This document shows, piece by piece, positions 15,121-23,081 of a DNA stretch of 64,000 nt. A program made the translations under genes and the position numbers. The stretch's first letter is position 1, and the number at the start of each line of letters is the position of its first letter. The notes beneath the pieces were generated by a model that saw only the letters and a program-made list of their open reading frames with translations, was not told the DNA's origin and made no database searches. Source of the stretch: CAVXDY01 sp963760715. GTDB lineage: Bacteria > Actinomycetota > Thermoleophilia > Miltoncostaeales > Miltoncostaeaceae. Location of the stretch: the NCBI GenBank assembly GCA_963760715.1, contig CAVXDY010000003.1:744001-808000 (forward strand), written 5' to 3'.

Positions 15121-16572
15121 ATGAGCCGGCCCCCGCTCAGGGGCCTCCGGGTGCTCGACGTGTCACACAACCTGGCCGGCCCGCTCACGGCGATGCACCT
15201 GGGCGACCTGGGGGCCGAGGTCGTGAAGGTGGAGGGCCCCGCCGGCGACGACTGGCGCGACCACGAGCGCATCCCGGGCCACCCCGGCCGGAGCCGCCAC
15301 CACCTCCAGCTCAACCGCAACAAGCGCGCGGTGTGCCTCGACCTGCGCATGCCCGAGGCGCGCGAGGTGATGAGCGATCTGATCGCGGGAGCCGACGTGC
15401 TCGTGACCAACCTGCGCCCGGGGGCGCCCGAGCGGCTCGGTTTCGGCTGGGAGGACGCCCGGGCCCTCAACCCGGCCCTCGTCTACTGCGCGATCTCCGC
15501 CTTCGGCGCCGCCGGCGCCCTCGAGGGCCGGCCGGGCTACGACCTCCAGGCGCAGGCGCTCACCGGGTTCATGGCGCGGGCGGACGACGGCGAGCCGCTC
15601 CCCGGTCCGGTGCCCGTGACCGACACCGCCCTGCCGCTGCTCGCGTGCGCCGCGATCCTCGCGGCGCTGGTCTCACGCGCGACGACCGGACGGGGCCAGC
15701 TCGTGGACGCGAGCCTCCTGGGGACGGCGGTCGCCCTGAACGCGTACTCCCTGGTGCGCATCGACGACCTCCCGGAGCACGGGGTGCGCACGTTCTCGCG
15801 CGCCTTCTTCCGGCCCTACCGGACCGCGGACGGCTGGCTCGTGGTCGCCGCCCACGCCGAGCGCCTCGCCCGGAGCTTCTGCGAGGTGATCGGGCTGCCC
15901 GGCCTGCTCGACCAGCCCCCCTGGGACGACCGGGCCGTGCGCGCGGAGCGCGAGCCCGAGCTGGTCGCCCTGGTGGCCCCGAGGATGCGCGAGCGCACCG
16001 GCGGCGAATGGGAGCGCCGCCTCGCCGACGCCGGCGTGCCCGCCTCCCCGGTCCGCGAGCGCGACCAGCTCTTCGACGACCCCGGCGCGCGCGCCGCCGG
16101 GCTGCTCGCCGAGGCCCACGATCCCGAGCTGGGCGCCCTCACCATGACGGCGCCGGTGCTCCGTCTCTCGGAGACGCCGGGCTCGATCCGATACCCGGGT
16201 CGGCGCCTCGGACAGGACACGCGGGCCGTCCTGCGCGAGACGGGGCGCACCGACGAGCAGATCGACCGGCTCGTGAACGCCGGCGCCGCGGTCTGCGAAC
16301 CTGACGCCATGCGGCGACGGGTCGTGGCCCACGGGCGCGTGCAGGGCGTCTTCTTCCGCGAGAGCCTGCGGCGGCTCGCCACCGAGCTCGGCCTGGCCGG
16401 ATACGCGCGCAACCTCCCCGACGGGACCCTGGAGGCCGCCTTCGAGGGACCGGACGACGCGGTGCGCGAGATGGTGGCGTTCGCCCACGTCGGGCCGCCG
16501 GACGCGGACGTCGAGCGGCTGGACGTGATGGAGGAATCACCTGCCGGCCTCTCGGGATTCACGGTCACGTGA
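15121..16572 (+). CDS. CaiB/BaiF-type CoA-transferase fused to C-terminal acylphosphatase
   Basis: One continuous 483-residue frame. Residues 1 to about 390 are a family III CoA-transferase: LRVLDVSHNLAGPLTAMHLGD, LGAEVVKVEGPAGDDWRDHE, NKRAVCLDLRMPEAREV, then GRPGYDLQAQALTGFM. From Met397 (ATG 16309) the rest is a full acylphosphatase with VVAHGRVQGVFFRESL (catalytic Arg) and GYARNLPDGTLEAAFEG (catalytic Asn). Only about 10 residues link them, so the frame may be a real fusion or two genes merged by an indel. Splitting it would need a base deletion, opposite to the insertions seen elsewhere here. Internal translation from 16309 is possible. Neither substrate is known. Confidence 0.8.
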   Translation: MSRPPLRGLRVLDVSHNLAGPLTAMHLGDLGAEVVKVEGPAGDDWRDHERIPGHPGRSRHHLQLNRNKRAVCLDLRMPEAREVMSDLIAGADVLVTNLRPGAPERLGFGWEDARALNPALVYCAISAFGAAGALEGRPGYDLQAQALTGFMARADDGEPLPGPVPVTDTALPLLACAAILAALVSRATTGRGQLVDASLLGTAVALNAYSLVRIDDLPEHGVRTFSRAFFRPYRTADGWLVVAAHAERLARSFCEVIGLPGLLDQPPWDDRAVRAEREPELVALVAPRMRERTGGEWERRLADAGVPASPVRERDQLFDDPGARAAGLLAEAHDPELGALTMTAPVLRLSETPGSIRYPGRRLGQDTRAVLRETGRTDEQIDRLVNAGAAVCEPDAMRRRVVAHGRVQGVFFRESLRRLATELGLAGYARNLPDGTLEAAFEGPDDAVREMVAFAHVGPPDADVERLDVMEESPAGLSGFTVT

Positions 16573-16627
16573 ACACGGAGCGCCCCGGGCCAGAAGCCCA
16601 TGGCTTCAGGCTTCTCGCGTGGTAGAG

Positions 16628-16652
16628 AGGTAACTCTGAAGGTAACTCCTGA
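16628..16652 (+). repeat. tandem AGGTAACTC(C)TGA repeat before the unknown gene
   Basis: AGGTAACTCTGA (16628-16639) is followed directly by AGGTAACTCCTGA (16640-16652), ending at the start codons of the 16656 gene. In-phase head-to-tail copies suggest a regulator site or a translational control element, because the ribosome site would have to lie within them. Confidence 0.4.
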
Positions 16653-16655
16653 GTG

Positions 16656-17216
16656 ATGCCACACGAGCACGTGACGAGTGAGGAATCAACAATCCGCGGC
16701 GCGGCATATAGACTCTCTCTCATCGACCGGGGGCGCCCGGTCGTATTCTTATTCAAGGACATGATGGGGTACCACGGCCCTGGATCTCCCGGTGGCGTCG
16801 CGCACGCCTTCAAGGTCCTGGAGCGGGCGCTCCCCTTGCTCGCGCCCGGCGGGCCGGCGGAGAGGCGTGAGATCACCGTGCGAACCGCCTTCGGCGGGCC
16901 GGGCGCGCGCGATGGCTTCGAGCTCGTCACCCGCGCGGTGACCGAGGGCCGGTACGCGGTCGACCCGTCGCTGGCGCGCCCGGAGCGCGGGCTGGCGCTC
17001 GAGCGCTTCGTCTTCCTGCTCGGCTACCGCGACCGGACGGTGACGCTGACGCTCCGTGAGGGGTACGTCACGGAGGAGTTCATCGTGCTGGCGCGCCGGG
17101 AGGACCGCACCCCGGAGGATGAGCGGCTGCTGGCGCGGTGGAAGCTCGAGATGGCCGAGCGCGTGATGGCGGCGCCGGCGGCGCAGGTGTACGACGCGAT
17201 CGACGAACGGCCCTGA
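16656..17216 (+). CDS. conserved-looking hypothetical protein (186 aa)
   Basis: No named family recognised. The ATG 16656 is preceded directly by an in-frame GTG (16653). The protein is soluble and mixed alpha/beta. A notable Gly/Pro loop, KDMMGYHGPGSPGGVAHAF, follows an early strand RPVVFLFKD and could bind a cofactor or phosphate. A middle LERFVFLLGYRDRTVTLTLREG and a charged helix RREDRTPEDERLLARWKLEM follow. It faces sigH, with a hairpin at the shared 3' ends. Confidence 0.6.
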   Translation: MPHEHVTSEESTIRGAAYRLSLIDRGRPVVFLFKDMMGYHGPGSPGGVAHAFKVLERALPLLAPGGPAERREITVRTAFGGPGARDGFELVTRAVTEGRYAVDPSLARPERGLALERFVFLLGYRDRTVTLTLREGYVTEEFIVLARREDRTPEDERLLARWKLEMAERVMAAPAAQVYDAIDERP

Positions 17217-17225
17217 GAGCCGTTC
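17205..17225. terminator. hairpin at convergent gene ends
   Basis: GAACGGC (17205-17211) and GCCGTTC (17219-17225) form a 7-bp stem with a 7-base loop containing the stop codon of the unknown gene; the sigH stop overlaps the other arm. It is compact enough to act in both directions. No T-run on either side. Confidence 0.45.
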
Positions 17226-17928
17226 AGCGCAGGTCGAGCACCTCGCGGCCGCGCAGGTGGACGAGCACCTTGCGCTTCACGCGCTGCAGGGCGTTGTCGA
17301 CCGTCTTCGGGGTGCAGTCGAGTCGGTCGGCGATCTCCTCGTAGGAGCGGCCCTCCAGATACATGGTCAGGACGCCGCTCTCGAGGTCCGAGAGGGTGTC
17401 ACCGAGGCACTCGACCAGGCTGCGCAGCTCCTCGGAGGAGATGACCTGGCTCAGGGGGTCCACCACGGGGTCGCCCGGGAGCACCTCCGCGAGGGACATC
17501 TCCTGGTCGCCGCTGGCGCCGGCGCGCGAGTGGCTGAATGAGACGTAGGTGTTCAGGGGGACGTGCTTGTTGCGCGCCGCGGTCTTGATGGCGGTGATGA
17601 TCTGGCGCGTCACGCACAGCTCGGCGAACGAGCGGAACGACGCCTCGCGGTCGGTGCGGTAGTCGCGGACCGCCTTGAAGAACCCGATGAGGCCCTCCTG
17701 GATGAGATCCTCGCTCTCCCCGCCCGCCAGGAAGTAGGCGCTGGCCTTCATCCGCACGAAACCCCGGTATTTCTCGATCAGCTGGTCCATGGCGGCCGCA
17801 TCACCGGATCGCGCGCGGGTGATGAGGGCCCGGTCCTGAATCTCGACCCACGGTTGAGGGTGAGATCCTGGAGCCCGGTCAGCGCGTCCCCGGGAGGCGG
17901 TGTGAACTCGTGAGAACGCGATTTCCAT
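17224..17928 (-). CDS. sigH: RNA polymerase sigma factor, SigH (sigma-30) family
   Basis: A 234-residue sigma factor. Region 2 shows DQLIEKYRGFVRMKASAYFL, GGESEDLIQEGLIGFFKAV and FRSFAELCVTRQIITAIKTA; region 4 has GRSYEEIADRLDCTPKTVDN followed by ALQRVKRKV. SFRSFAELCVTRQI and RNKHVPLNTYVSFSH are close to Bacillus SigH, which directs transition-state and early sporulation genes. ATG 17928 is chosen because GGAGAAGG lies just upstream. Its place after rlmB-cysS is the same as in Bacillus. What it controls here is unknown. Confidence 0.9.
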   Translation of the reverse strand: MEIAFSRVHTASRGRADRAPGSHPQPWVEIQDRALITRARSGDAAAMDQLIEKYRGFVRMKASAYFLAGGESEDLIQEGLIGFFKAVRDYRTDREASFRSFAELCVTRQIITAIKTAARNKHVPLNTYVSFSHSRAGASGDQEMSLAEVLPGDPVVDPLSQVISSEELRSLVECLGDTLSDLESGVLTMYLEGRSYEEIADRLDCTPKTVDNALQRVKRKVLVHLRGREVLDLR

Positions 17929-17950
17929 GGGCCTTCTCCGTGATCCAGCG

Positions 17951-17995
17951 CTCAACCTTCAGGCTGAACTAAAGTGTTGAGAACTTGAGGGTTGG
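17951..17995. promoter_or_regulatory. inverted repeat upstream of sigH
   Basis: CAACCTTCA (17953-17961) is the near inverse of TTGAGGGTTG (17985-17994), 8 of 9 positions matching, and TTGAG also occurs between the arms (17978-17982). The element lies 25-67 bases upstream of the sigH ATG in the least GC-rich part of this gap. It could be an operator or an attenuator hairpin. Confidence 0.35.
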
Positions 17996-18049
17996 GCATT
18001 GTTATCGTCCGCACAAAGCGGAGTCAACGAGAGAACGCCGCAATTTCCG

Positions 18050-18745
18050 TCAATCGGTGTTGCGAAATGCCCTGAAGAGCAAGATTCCGGCCGCCACGGA
18101 GATGTTGAGGGAGGCCACGCGCCCCGACATGGGGATGCGGACGAGGTGGTCGCAGGCGGCCCGCACCCGCGGCCGGAGCCCCGCGCCCTCGGCTCCCATC
18201 ACCAGCACGGGGTCGTCGGGCCAGGCCAGGTCGCGGTAGTCCTCGGCGCCCTCCTGGTCGGCGCCCACGGCCATCCGTCCGGCGTCGCGGGCCTGCAGGA
18301 CGAAGCCGGCGACGCTGTCGATCCGGGCCACGGGCAGGTGCTCGACCGCTCCGGCCGAGGCCTTGGCGACCGTCGGGGTCACCCCGGGGCCCCCGCGGCG
18401 CGGCAGCGCCAGGCCCGCGGCGCCCGACGCCTCGGCGACGCGCGCGATCGCGCCGATGTTGCGCGGGTCGTGAGCGCCGTCGAGGCACACGATGGCCCCG
18501 GGGCGCTCCAGGAGGTCGCGCGCGTCGGCGTACGGGTAGGGCTCGGTGAGCGCCACGACGCCCTGGTGATCCGAGCTCCCGGCCAGCCGGCCGAGCTCGG
18601 CGCGGGTGTGCTCGACGACCGGAACCCCCGCGAGCCACGGCTCCCCGCGCAGCGAGGCGAGCGCCCACACCTCGTGCACGGGGCGGAGCCCGGCGGCGAT
18701 CAGCTCCCGGACGGGGTTCCGTCCGTAGACGACCTCACGGCTCAC
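18050..18745 (-). CDS. rlmB: 23S rRNA (guanosine-2'-O)-methyltransferase RlmB / TrmH family
   Basis: SPOUT methyltransferase, 231 residues. The N-terminal substrate-binding domain starts SREVVYGRNPVRELIAAGLRP. The knot region shows the three family motifs: LDGAHDPRNIGAIARVAEAS (motif 1, Asn and Arg), VLVMGAEGAGLRPRVRAACD (motif 2) and VRIPMSGRVASLNISVAAGI (motif 3, SLNVSVA type). GTG start at 18745 overlaps the cysS stop (GTGA). The exact target (G2251 by E. coli numbering) is inferred. Confidence 0.92.
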   Translation of the reverse strand: MSREVVYGRNPVRELIAAGLRPVHEVWALASLRGEPWLAGVPVVEHTRAELGRLAGSSDHQGVVALTEPYPYADARDLLERPGAIVCLDGAHDPRNIGAIARVAEASGAAGLALPRRGGPGVTPTVAKASAGAVEHLPVARIDSVAGFVLQARDAGRMAVGADQEGAEDYRDLAWPDDPVLVMGAEGAGLRPRVRAACDHLVRIPMSGRVASLNISVAAGILLFRAFRNTD

Positions 18746-20169
18746 GCCGGAGGGGAGACCCCCGGCGTCCGGGTCACCTGGGGGCCGTCGGGGGTGTCGG
18801 TGATCTCGAAGCCCATGTCCCGCAGCCGGCCTCGCAGCGCGTCGGCGCGGGCGAAGTCGCCGGCGGCGCGCGCCTCCTCGCGCTGCGAGAGGAGCCCGGC
18901 GGCCTCGTCCGGGACGCCGGTGTCCGGACCCGGATCGATGCCCGCGAGGCCGAGCATGTCGAGCAGGTCAACCAGCTCATGGCGCGTCTCGCGGAGCTGG
19001 GACGCGCCCGCCGGGCGCTCCGGGGCCGTGGCCCGGTTGACCGCGCGCACGATCAGGGCGAGCGCCGCGAACGCCTCGGGCGTGTTGAAGTCGTCGTCGA
19101 GCGCGCGGGCGAAGGCGGTGCGGCCCTCGACCACGGCGCGCGCGAGGTCGGGGTCGAGCCCCTCCTCCGCCGCGGAGGCCATGGCCCGATCGATCGCCCG
19201 GAGGGCGTTGGCCAGCCGATCGACCACGGCGGCGGCCTCGGCCATCCGGGCCTCGGTGAACGGCAGCCGCGACCGGTAGTGGCTCGTGAGGAAGAAGGCG
19301 ATCACCACCTCGGCCGGCCACCGGTCGAGAACATCGCCCAGAAGGGCGATGTTGCCCAGGCTCTTGCTCATCTTCTCGTCGCCCAGCTCGAGCATCTCGT
19401 TGTGCATCCAGACGGCCGCCATGGGGCCCTCGTGAGCCCCCTCGGACTGGGCGATCTCGTTCTCGTGGTGCGGGAAGACCAGGTCGATCCCGCCCCCGTG
19501 CACCTCGAAGCCGTGGCCGAGCGCCGTCTCGGCCATCGCCGAGCACTCGATGTGCCAACCCGGGCGGCCGGGGCCCCACGGCGACGGCCACCACGTGTCC
19601 TCGTCGTCCTTGCGCCCCTTCCAGAGGGCGAAGTCGAGGGGCGACTCCTTCCCCTCCCCGGGCTCCTGGGAGATCATCTCGTCGAGCTTCCGGCCCGAGA
19701 GGCGCCCGTAGCCGGGGAAGCGTTCGACGCGGTAGTAGACGTCCCCGGCGGCGGGGTATGCGAGGCCCCTCTCGACCAGCGTCCCGATGAGGGCGATGAT
19801 CTCGGGGATCGACTCCGTGACGCGCGGCTCCTCGTCCGGGCGGCCCAGGCCGAGCCGGTCGGTGTCGGCGATGTAGGCCTCCGAGTAGCGCCGCGCGAGC
19901 TCATCGCTGGGGACGCCCTCCGCGCGGGCGGCGTCGTAGATCTTGTCGTTCACGTCGGTCAGGTTCGAGACGAGCTTCACCCGCATGCCGCGCCGCTCGA
20001 GGGAGCGCTTCAGCACCGAGAAGACCACGAAGGGCCGGGCGTTCCCGATGTGGACGCGGCCGTAGACCGTGGGCCCGCAGAAGTAGACGCGCAGGGCCCC
20101 GGCCGGTCCCGGAGCCACCGGCTCCTTGCGTTTCGTGAGGGTCGAGTGGAGCCTGAGACTGTCCGTCAT
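18742..20169 (-). CDS. cysS: cysteinyl-tRNA synthetase
   Basis: Class I synthetase, 475 residues. After a short N-terminal arm comes RVYFCGPTVYGRVHIGNARP with the zinc Cys and HIGN signature. Further marks are GWHIECSAMA (zinc Cys), GGIDLVFPHHENEIAQSE and the KMSKSLGN loop (EKMSKSLGNIALL). The C-terminal helical DALR-like part ends before TPGVSPPA. Its ATG overlaps the ispF stop by four bases. CysS rather than the mycothiol ligase MshC, because length and tail match CysS. Confidence 0.96.
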   Translation of the reverse strand: MTDSLRLHSTLTKRKEPVAPGPAGALRVYFCGPTVYGRVHIGNARPFVVFSVLKRSLERRGMRVKLVSNLTDVNDKIYDAARAEGVPSDELARRYSEAYIADTDRLGLGRPDEEPRVTESIPEIIALIGTLVERGLAYPAAGDVYYRVERFPGYGRLSGRKLDEMISQEPGEGKESPLDFALWKGRKDDEDTWWPSPWGPGRPGWHIECSAMAETALGHGFEVHGGGIDLVFPHHENEIAQSEGAHEGPMAAVWMHNEMLELGDEKMSKSLGNIALLGDVLDRWPAEVVIAFFLTSHYRSRLPFTEARMAEAAAVVDRLANALRAIDRAMASAAEEGLDPDLARAVVEGRTAFARALDDDFNTPEAFAALALIVRAVNRATAPERPAGASQLRETRHELVDLLDMLGLAGIDPGPDTGVPDEAAGLLSQREEARAAGDFARADALRGRLRDMGFEITDTPDGPQVTRTPGVSPPA

Positions 20170-20630
20170 GCGGACTCCAGGAGGGCCACGGCCTGGCAGG
20201 CGACGCCCTCGCCGCGGCCGGCGAAGCCCATGCCGTCCGTGGTCGTCGCGTGCACGCCCACGGGTGCCCCGAGCAGGGTGGTGAGGGCCGCCTGCATCGC
20301 CTCGCGCACCGGCGCCAGGCGCGGCCGCTCGCACACGACCACGGCGTGCGCGTTGACCACGCGCAGACCGGCCCGCTCCACCCGCTCCATCACCAGCGAG
20401 AGCAGCCGCTCGCCCGACGCACCGGCCCACTCGTCGTCGCCCGGGGGGAACAGGGCGCCGAGGTCGGGCTGCCCGGCCGCCGAGAGCAGGGCGTCGCACA
20501 GCGCGTGGGCCACGGCGTCACCGTCGGAGTGGCCCACCAGCCCCTCGGGATGATCGACGGCGATCGTGCCGAGCATCAGCGGGCGCCCCGGCCCGAACCG
20601 GTGCGCGTCCAGGCCGCAGCCGATCCTCAT
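20166..20630 (-). CDS. ispF: 2-C-methyl-D-erythritol 2,4-cyclodiphosphate synthase
   Basis: MEP-pathway enzyme closing the cyclodiphosphate ring. The 154-residue protein starts MRIGCGLDAHRFGPGRPLML (zinc ligands in DxH), followed by GLVGHSDGDAVAHALCDALL with the zinc His, a DLGALFPPGD flexible loop, and TTTDGMGFAGRGEGV at the end. All signature residues of a trimeric IspF are present. It overlaps the PHP gene upstream and cysS downstream by four bases each. Separate from ispD, which is two genes upstream. Confidence 0.96.
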   Translation of the reverse strand: MRIGCGLDAHRFGPGRPLMLGTIAVDHPEGLVGHSDGDAVAHALCDALLSAAGQPDLGALFPPGDDEWAGASGERLLSLVMERVERAGLRVVNAHAVVVCERPRLAPVREAMQAALTTLLGAPVGVHATTTDGMGFAGRGEGVACQAVALLESA

Positions 20631-21487
20631 GCCCACCGCAGCGGGACCTGCTGGGCCCGGCGAGCCGAGAAGCGGGTGATGGTCTCGTAGCCGGCGCCGC
20701 GGAGGGCGGCCACGGCCGTGGGGTAGTCGCGCGCGACGTCCTGCGGGGCGTGGGCGTCGCTCGAGAGCGTGGCCGGCGCGCCGGCGCGCCGGAAGCGCTC
20801 CAGGAGGCGGGGCTCCGGGTAGAGCTCGCCCACCGGCTTGCGCAGGCCGGCGGAGGAGCACTCGATCGCGATGCCCGTCGCCGCGATGGACGCGACCGCC
20901 GCGTCGAGGACGTCCTGCAGCTCGGGGGGCATCCGGGCGCCGAAGACCTTGGGCAGGTCCGGATGGGCCAGCACGTCGAACAGCCCCGACTCCGCGGCGG
21001 CCACCAGCTCGGTGAGGTAGTCCGCCCAGACATCGGCCGGGGCCCGGCCGTGCCAGTCCGGGACCGCGGGGTCATCGACCGCCATGGGGCCCAGCCAGTG
21101 GACCGATCCCAGCACGATGTCGAAGGGGCGGTCGCGCAGGAAGGAGGCGATCTCGCGCTGCCGGTCGGGGAGCCAGTCCATCTCGACGCCCAGCAGGACG
21201 GGAAGGCCCGCCTCCCGCGCGGCCACGACGGCCGAGCAGTAGGCGTCGGCGTCCTCGGTCGACTCCTCGCCCCACCAGGGGTCGGCGCTCCAGCCGTGGG
21301 CCTGGGCGAAGCGGTAGACGTGCTCGGTCATCGCGATCTCCGACACCGCCCGCGACCGGGCACGGGCCACGTAGCGGCCGATCCAGCCGGTCGTGAGATG
21401 GCCGCCCTCCGCGTCCCAGCCCGGGGCCGCCTTCGCGCGCTCCGACGCGCCGTCGGGCTGCAGGTGCATGTGGTAGTCGGTCAGCAT
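20627..21487 (-). CDS. PHP-domain phosphatase, HisK-type histidinol-phosphatase candidate
   Basis: A 286-residue PHP protein. Metal-binding motifs are LTDYHMHLQ (HxH), IAMTEHVYRF (EH), the Glu of LLGVEMDWLP, DIVLGSVHWLG (H), DVLAHPDLPKVFG (H) and SSDAHAPQDVARD (DxH). The HWSADPWW-like insert and overall order fit the histidinol-phosphatase HisJ/HisK group of histidine synthesis. No other his genes are nearby, so a different phosphoester substrate is possible. It lies between ispD and ispF with one- and four-base overlaps. Confidence 0.85.
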   Translation of the reverse strand: MLTDYHMHLQPDGASERAKAAPGWDAEGGHLTTGWIGRYVARARSRAVSEIAMTEHVYRFAQAHGWSADPWWGEESTEDADAYCSAVVAAREAGLPVLLGVEMDWLPDRQREIASFLRDRPFDIVLGSVHWLGPMAVDDPAVPDWHGRAPADVWADYLTELVAAAESGLFDVLAHPDLPKVFGARMPPELQDVLDAAVASIAATGIAIECSSAGLRKPVGELYPEPRLLERFRRAGAPATLSSDAHAPQDVARDYPTAVAALRGAGYETITRFSARRAQQVPLRWA

Positions 21488-22269
21488 CAGGGGCCCGAGG
21501 TCGGCGGGAACCCTAACAACGCCTCGGCCACCGCCAGATCGGCCGGCGTCGTGACCTTCAGGTTGGGCGCCAGCGAGGGCACCAGCCGCACCGTCCCCCC
21601 CGCCTGCTCGACGAGCGTCGCGCAGTCGGTCGCCCGGGCCAGCAGGCCCGCCGCCGAGGCGGCGTCCACCGCCCGGCGGAGGGACCGGGTCCAGAACGCC
21701 TGCGGGGTCTGGGCCGCCCACAGGTCGCCCCGGTCCACGGTGCCGCCCACCATCATGGTCTCGCCCGCGCGCTTCAGGGTGTCGGCCACCGGGGCCGCGG
21801 CCACCGCGCCCTCGGCGCCGTCGAGCGCGTCCAGCACGGCGTCCACCAGCTCGGGGCGCAGCAGGGGGCGCGCGGCATCGTGCACCAGCACCTGCTCGGG
21901 CTCCCCCGGCGCCGCGTCGAGGCCCGCGCGGACCGACTCGGCGCGGCTCTCCCCGCCCGCGGTGACCCGCACCCGAGCGGCGATCCCGGCCACGGCCTCC
22001 TCCACCTCCGCCACGTGTCCGGGCGGAGCGACGACCACGATCGCGGCGACGCGGGCGCTCGCCGCGAGCGAGGCGACGCTCCACGCCACCATCGGGCGCC
22101 CCGCGATCTCCATCAGCGCCTTCGGCACCTCGGCGCCCATCCGCACGCCGGCGCCGGCCGCCACCACGATCGCCACGGCCAGGGGAGGCGGCGCGTCCGC
22201 GGCGGTGACCGGCTCGGCCTCGGGAGCCGGGATGCCGAGGGTTCCGTCGATGGGGTGGCCGCCGGTCAC
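21487..22269 (-). CDS. ispD: 2-C-methyl-D-erythritol 4-phosphate cytidylyltransferase
   Basis: MEP-pathway CTP-dependent enzyme. The nucleotide loop VAAGAGVRMGAEVPKAL begins about 37 residues in; later marks are VLVHDAARPLLRPELVD, GGTVDRGDLWAAQTPQAF and DCATLVEQAGGTVRLVPS, with NLKVTTPADLAVAEALL at the end. The GTG at 22269 (product 260 residues) sits directly after GGGGAG, too close for an ideal ribosome site; a later GTG just before IVVAAGAG would give the more usual length of about 230. Divergent from the DUF72 gene. Confidence 0.93.
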   Translation of the reverse strand: MTGGHPIDGTLGIPAPEAEPVTAADAPPPLAVAIVVAAGAGVRMGAEVPKALMEIAGRPMVAWSVASLAASARVAAIVVVAPPGHVAEVEEAVAGIAARVRVTAGGESRAESVRAGLDAAPGEPEQVLVHDAARPLLRPELVDAVLDALDGAEGAVAAAPVADTLKRAGETMMVGGTVDRGDLWAAQTPQAFWTRSLRRAVDAASAAGLLARATDCATLVEQAGGTVRLVPSLAPNLKVTTPADLAVAEALLGFPPTSGP

Positions 22270-22331
22270 CTCCCCACGGTACCGGTCGGGCCCGCCGGAC
22301 CCTGGCCGCGGGCCGTGCCGGATGGAAGCAT

Positions 22332-23081
22332 GTGCGGGTGAGCCTGCACATCGGCACATCGGGGTGGGCGTACCGCGAGTGGAAGCCCGCCTTCTACCCC
22401 GAGGGGCTCCCCCAGGACCGGTTCCTGACCCACTACGCCGGCGTCCTGAGCGCCTGCGAGATCAACGCGACCCACTACCGCGTTCAGTCCGAGGCGGCGG
22501 TGGCGCGGTGGGCCGACGCGACCCCCCCGGGCTTCCGGTTCGCGGCCAAGGCGCACCGGCGGCTGACCCATGTGCGGGCCCTTCCCCCGGCGGAGGGCGG
22601 CGACGCCTTCCTCGAGCGGTTCCTCGACTCGCTGGCCCCCCTCGGGACCCGCCTCGGCGCCGTGCTCTTCCAGTTCCCGCCCACGCGCGTACGCGACGAC
22701 GCCGTGCTGGAGGGGTTCCTGGGCTGCCTGCCCCCGGGCCTGCCGGTCGCGCTCGAGTTCCGCCACGACTCCTGGGACGAGACCGGGGTGCGGGAGCGGA
22801 TCGCGGCCGCCGGCGGGACGGTCTGCGTGTCGGAGACCGCGGGCGAGGTCCTCCCGAGCCTGCCGCCCGGGCCGCTGGCCTACGTTCGCCTGCGCGGGGA
22901 GAGCTACTCGGACGAGGCTCGGGAGGGTTGGCGGGAGCTGCTGGAGCGGGAGGCCGCGGACCGCCCCGTGTACGCGTTCGCGAAGCACGAGGGCATCCCG
23001 GCCGGCAACGCACACGCCGGCGTGGGCCTCGCCGAGTGGCTGGTGGCCGCGACTATCCGGGGTTCTCCGGGAGCTTCGTGA
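22332..23081 (+). CDS. DUF72 domain protein
   Basis: A 249-residue TIM-barrel-like protein of the DUF72 (YecE) family. Typical motifs are LHIGTSGWAYREWKPAFYPE at the N-terminus, FRFAAKAHRRLTHVR, LGAVLFQFPPTRVRDD, VALEFRHDSWDE, LAYVRLRGES and YAFAKHEGIPAGNA at the end. The family is widespread but has no firm function. It is the only plus-strand gene inside the housekeeping block and overlaps the end of the PIN/TRAM gene by 29 bases. Confidence 0.9.
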   Translation: MRVSLHIGTSGWAYREWKPAFYPEGLPQDRFLTHYAGVLSACEINATHYRVQSEAAVARWADATPPGFRFAAKAHRRLTHVRALPPAEGGDAFLERFLDSLAPLGTRLGAVLFQFPPTRVRDDAVLEGFLGCLPPGLPVALEFRHDSWDETGVRERIAAAGGTVCVSETAGEVLPSLPPGPLAYVRLRGESYSDEAREGWRELLEREAADRPVYAFAKHEGIPAGNAHAGVGLAEWLVAATIRGSPGAS

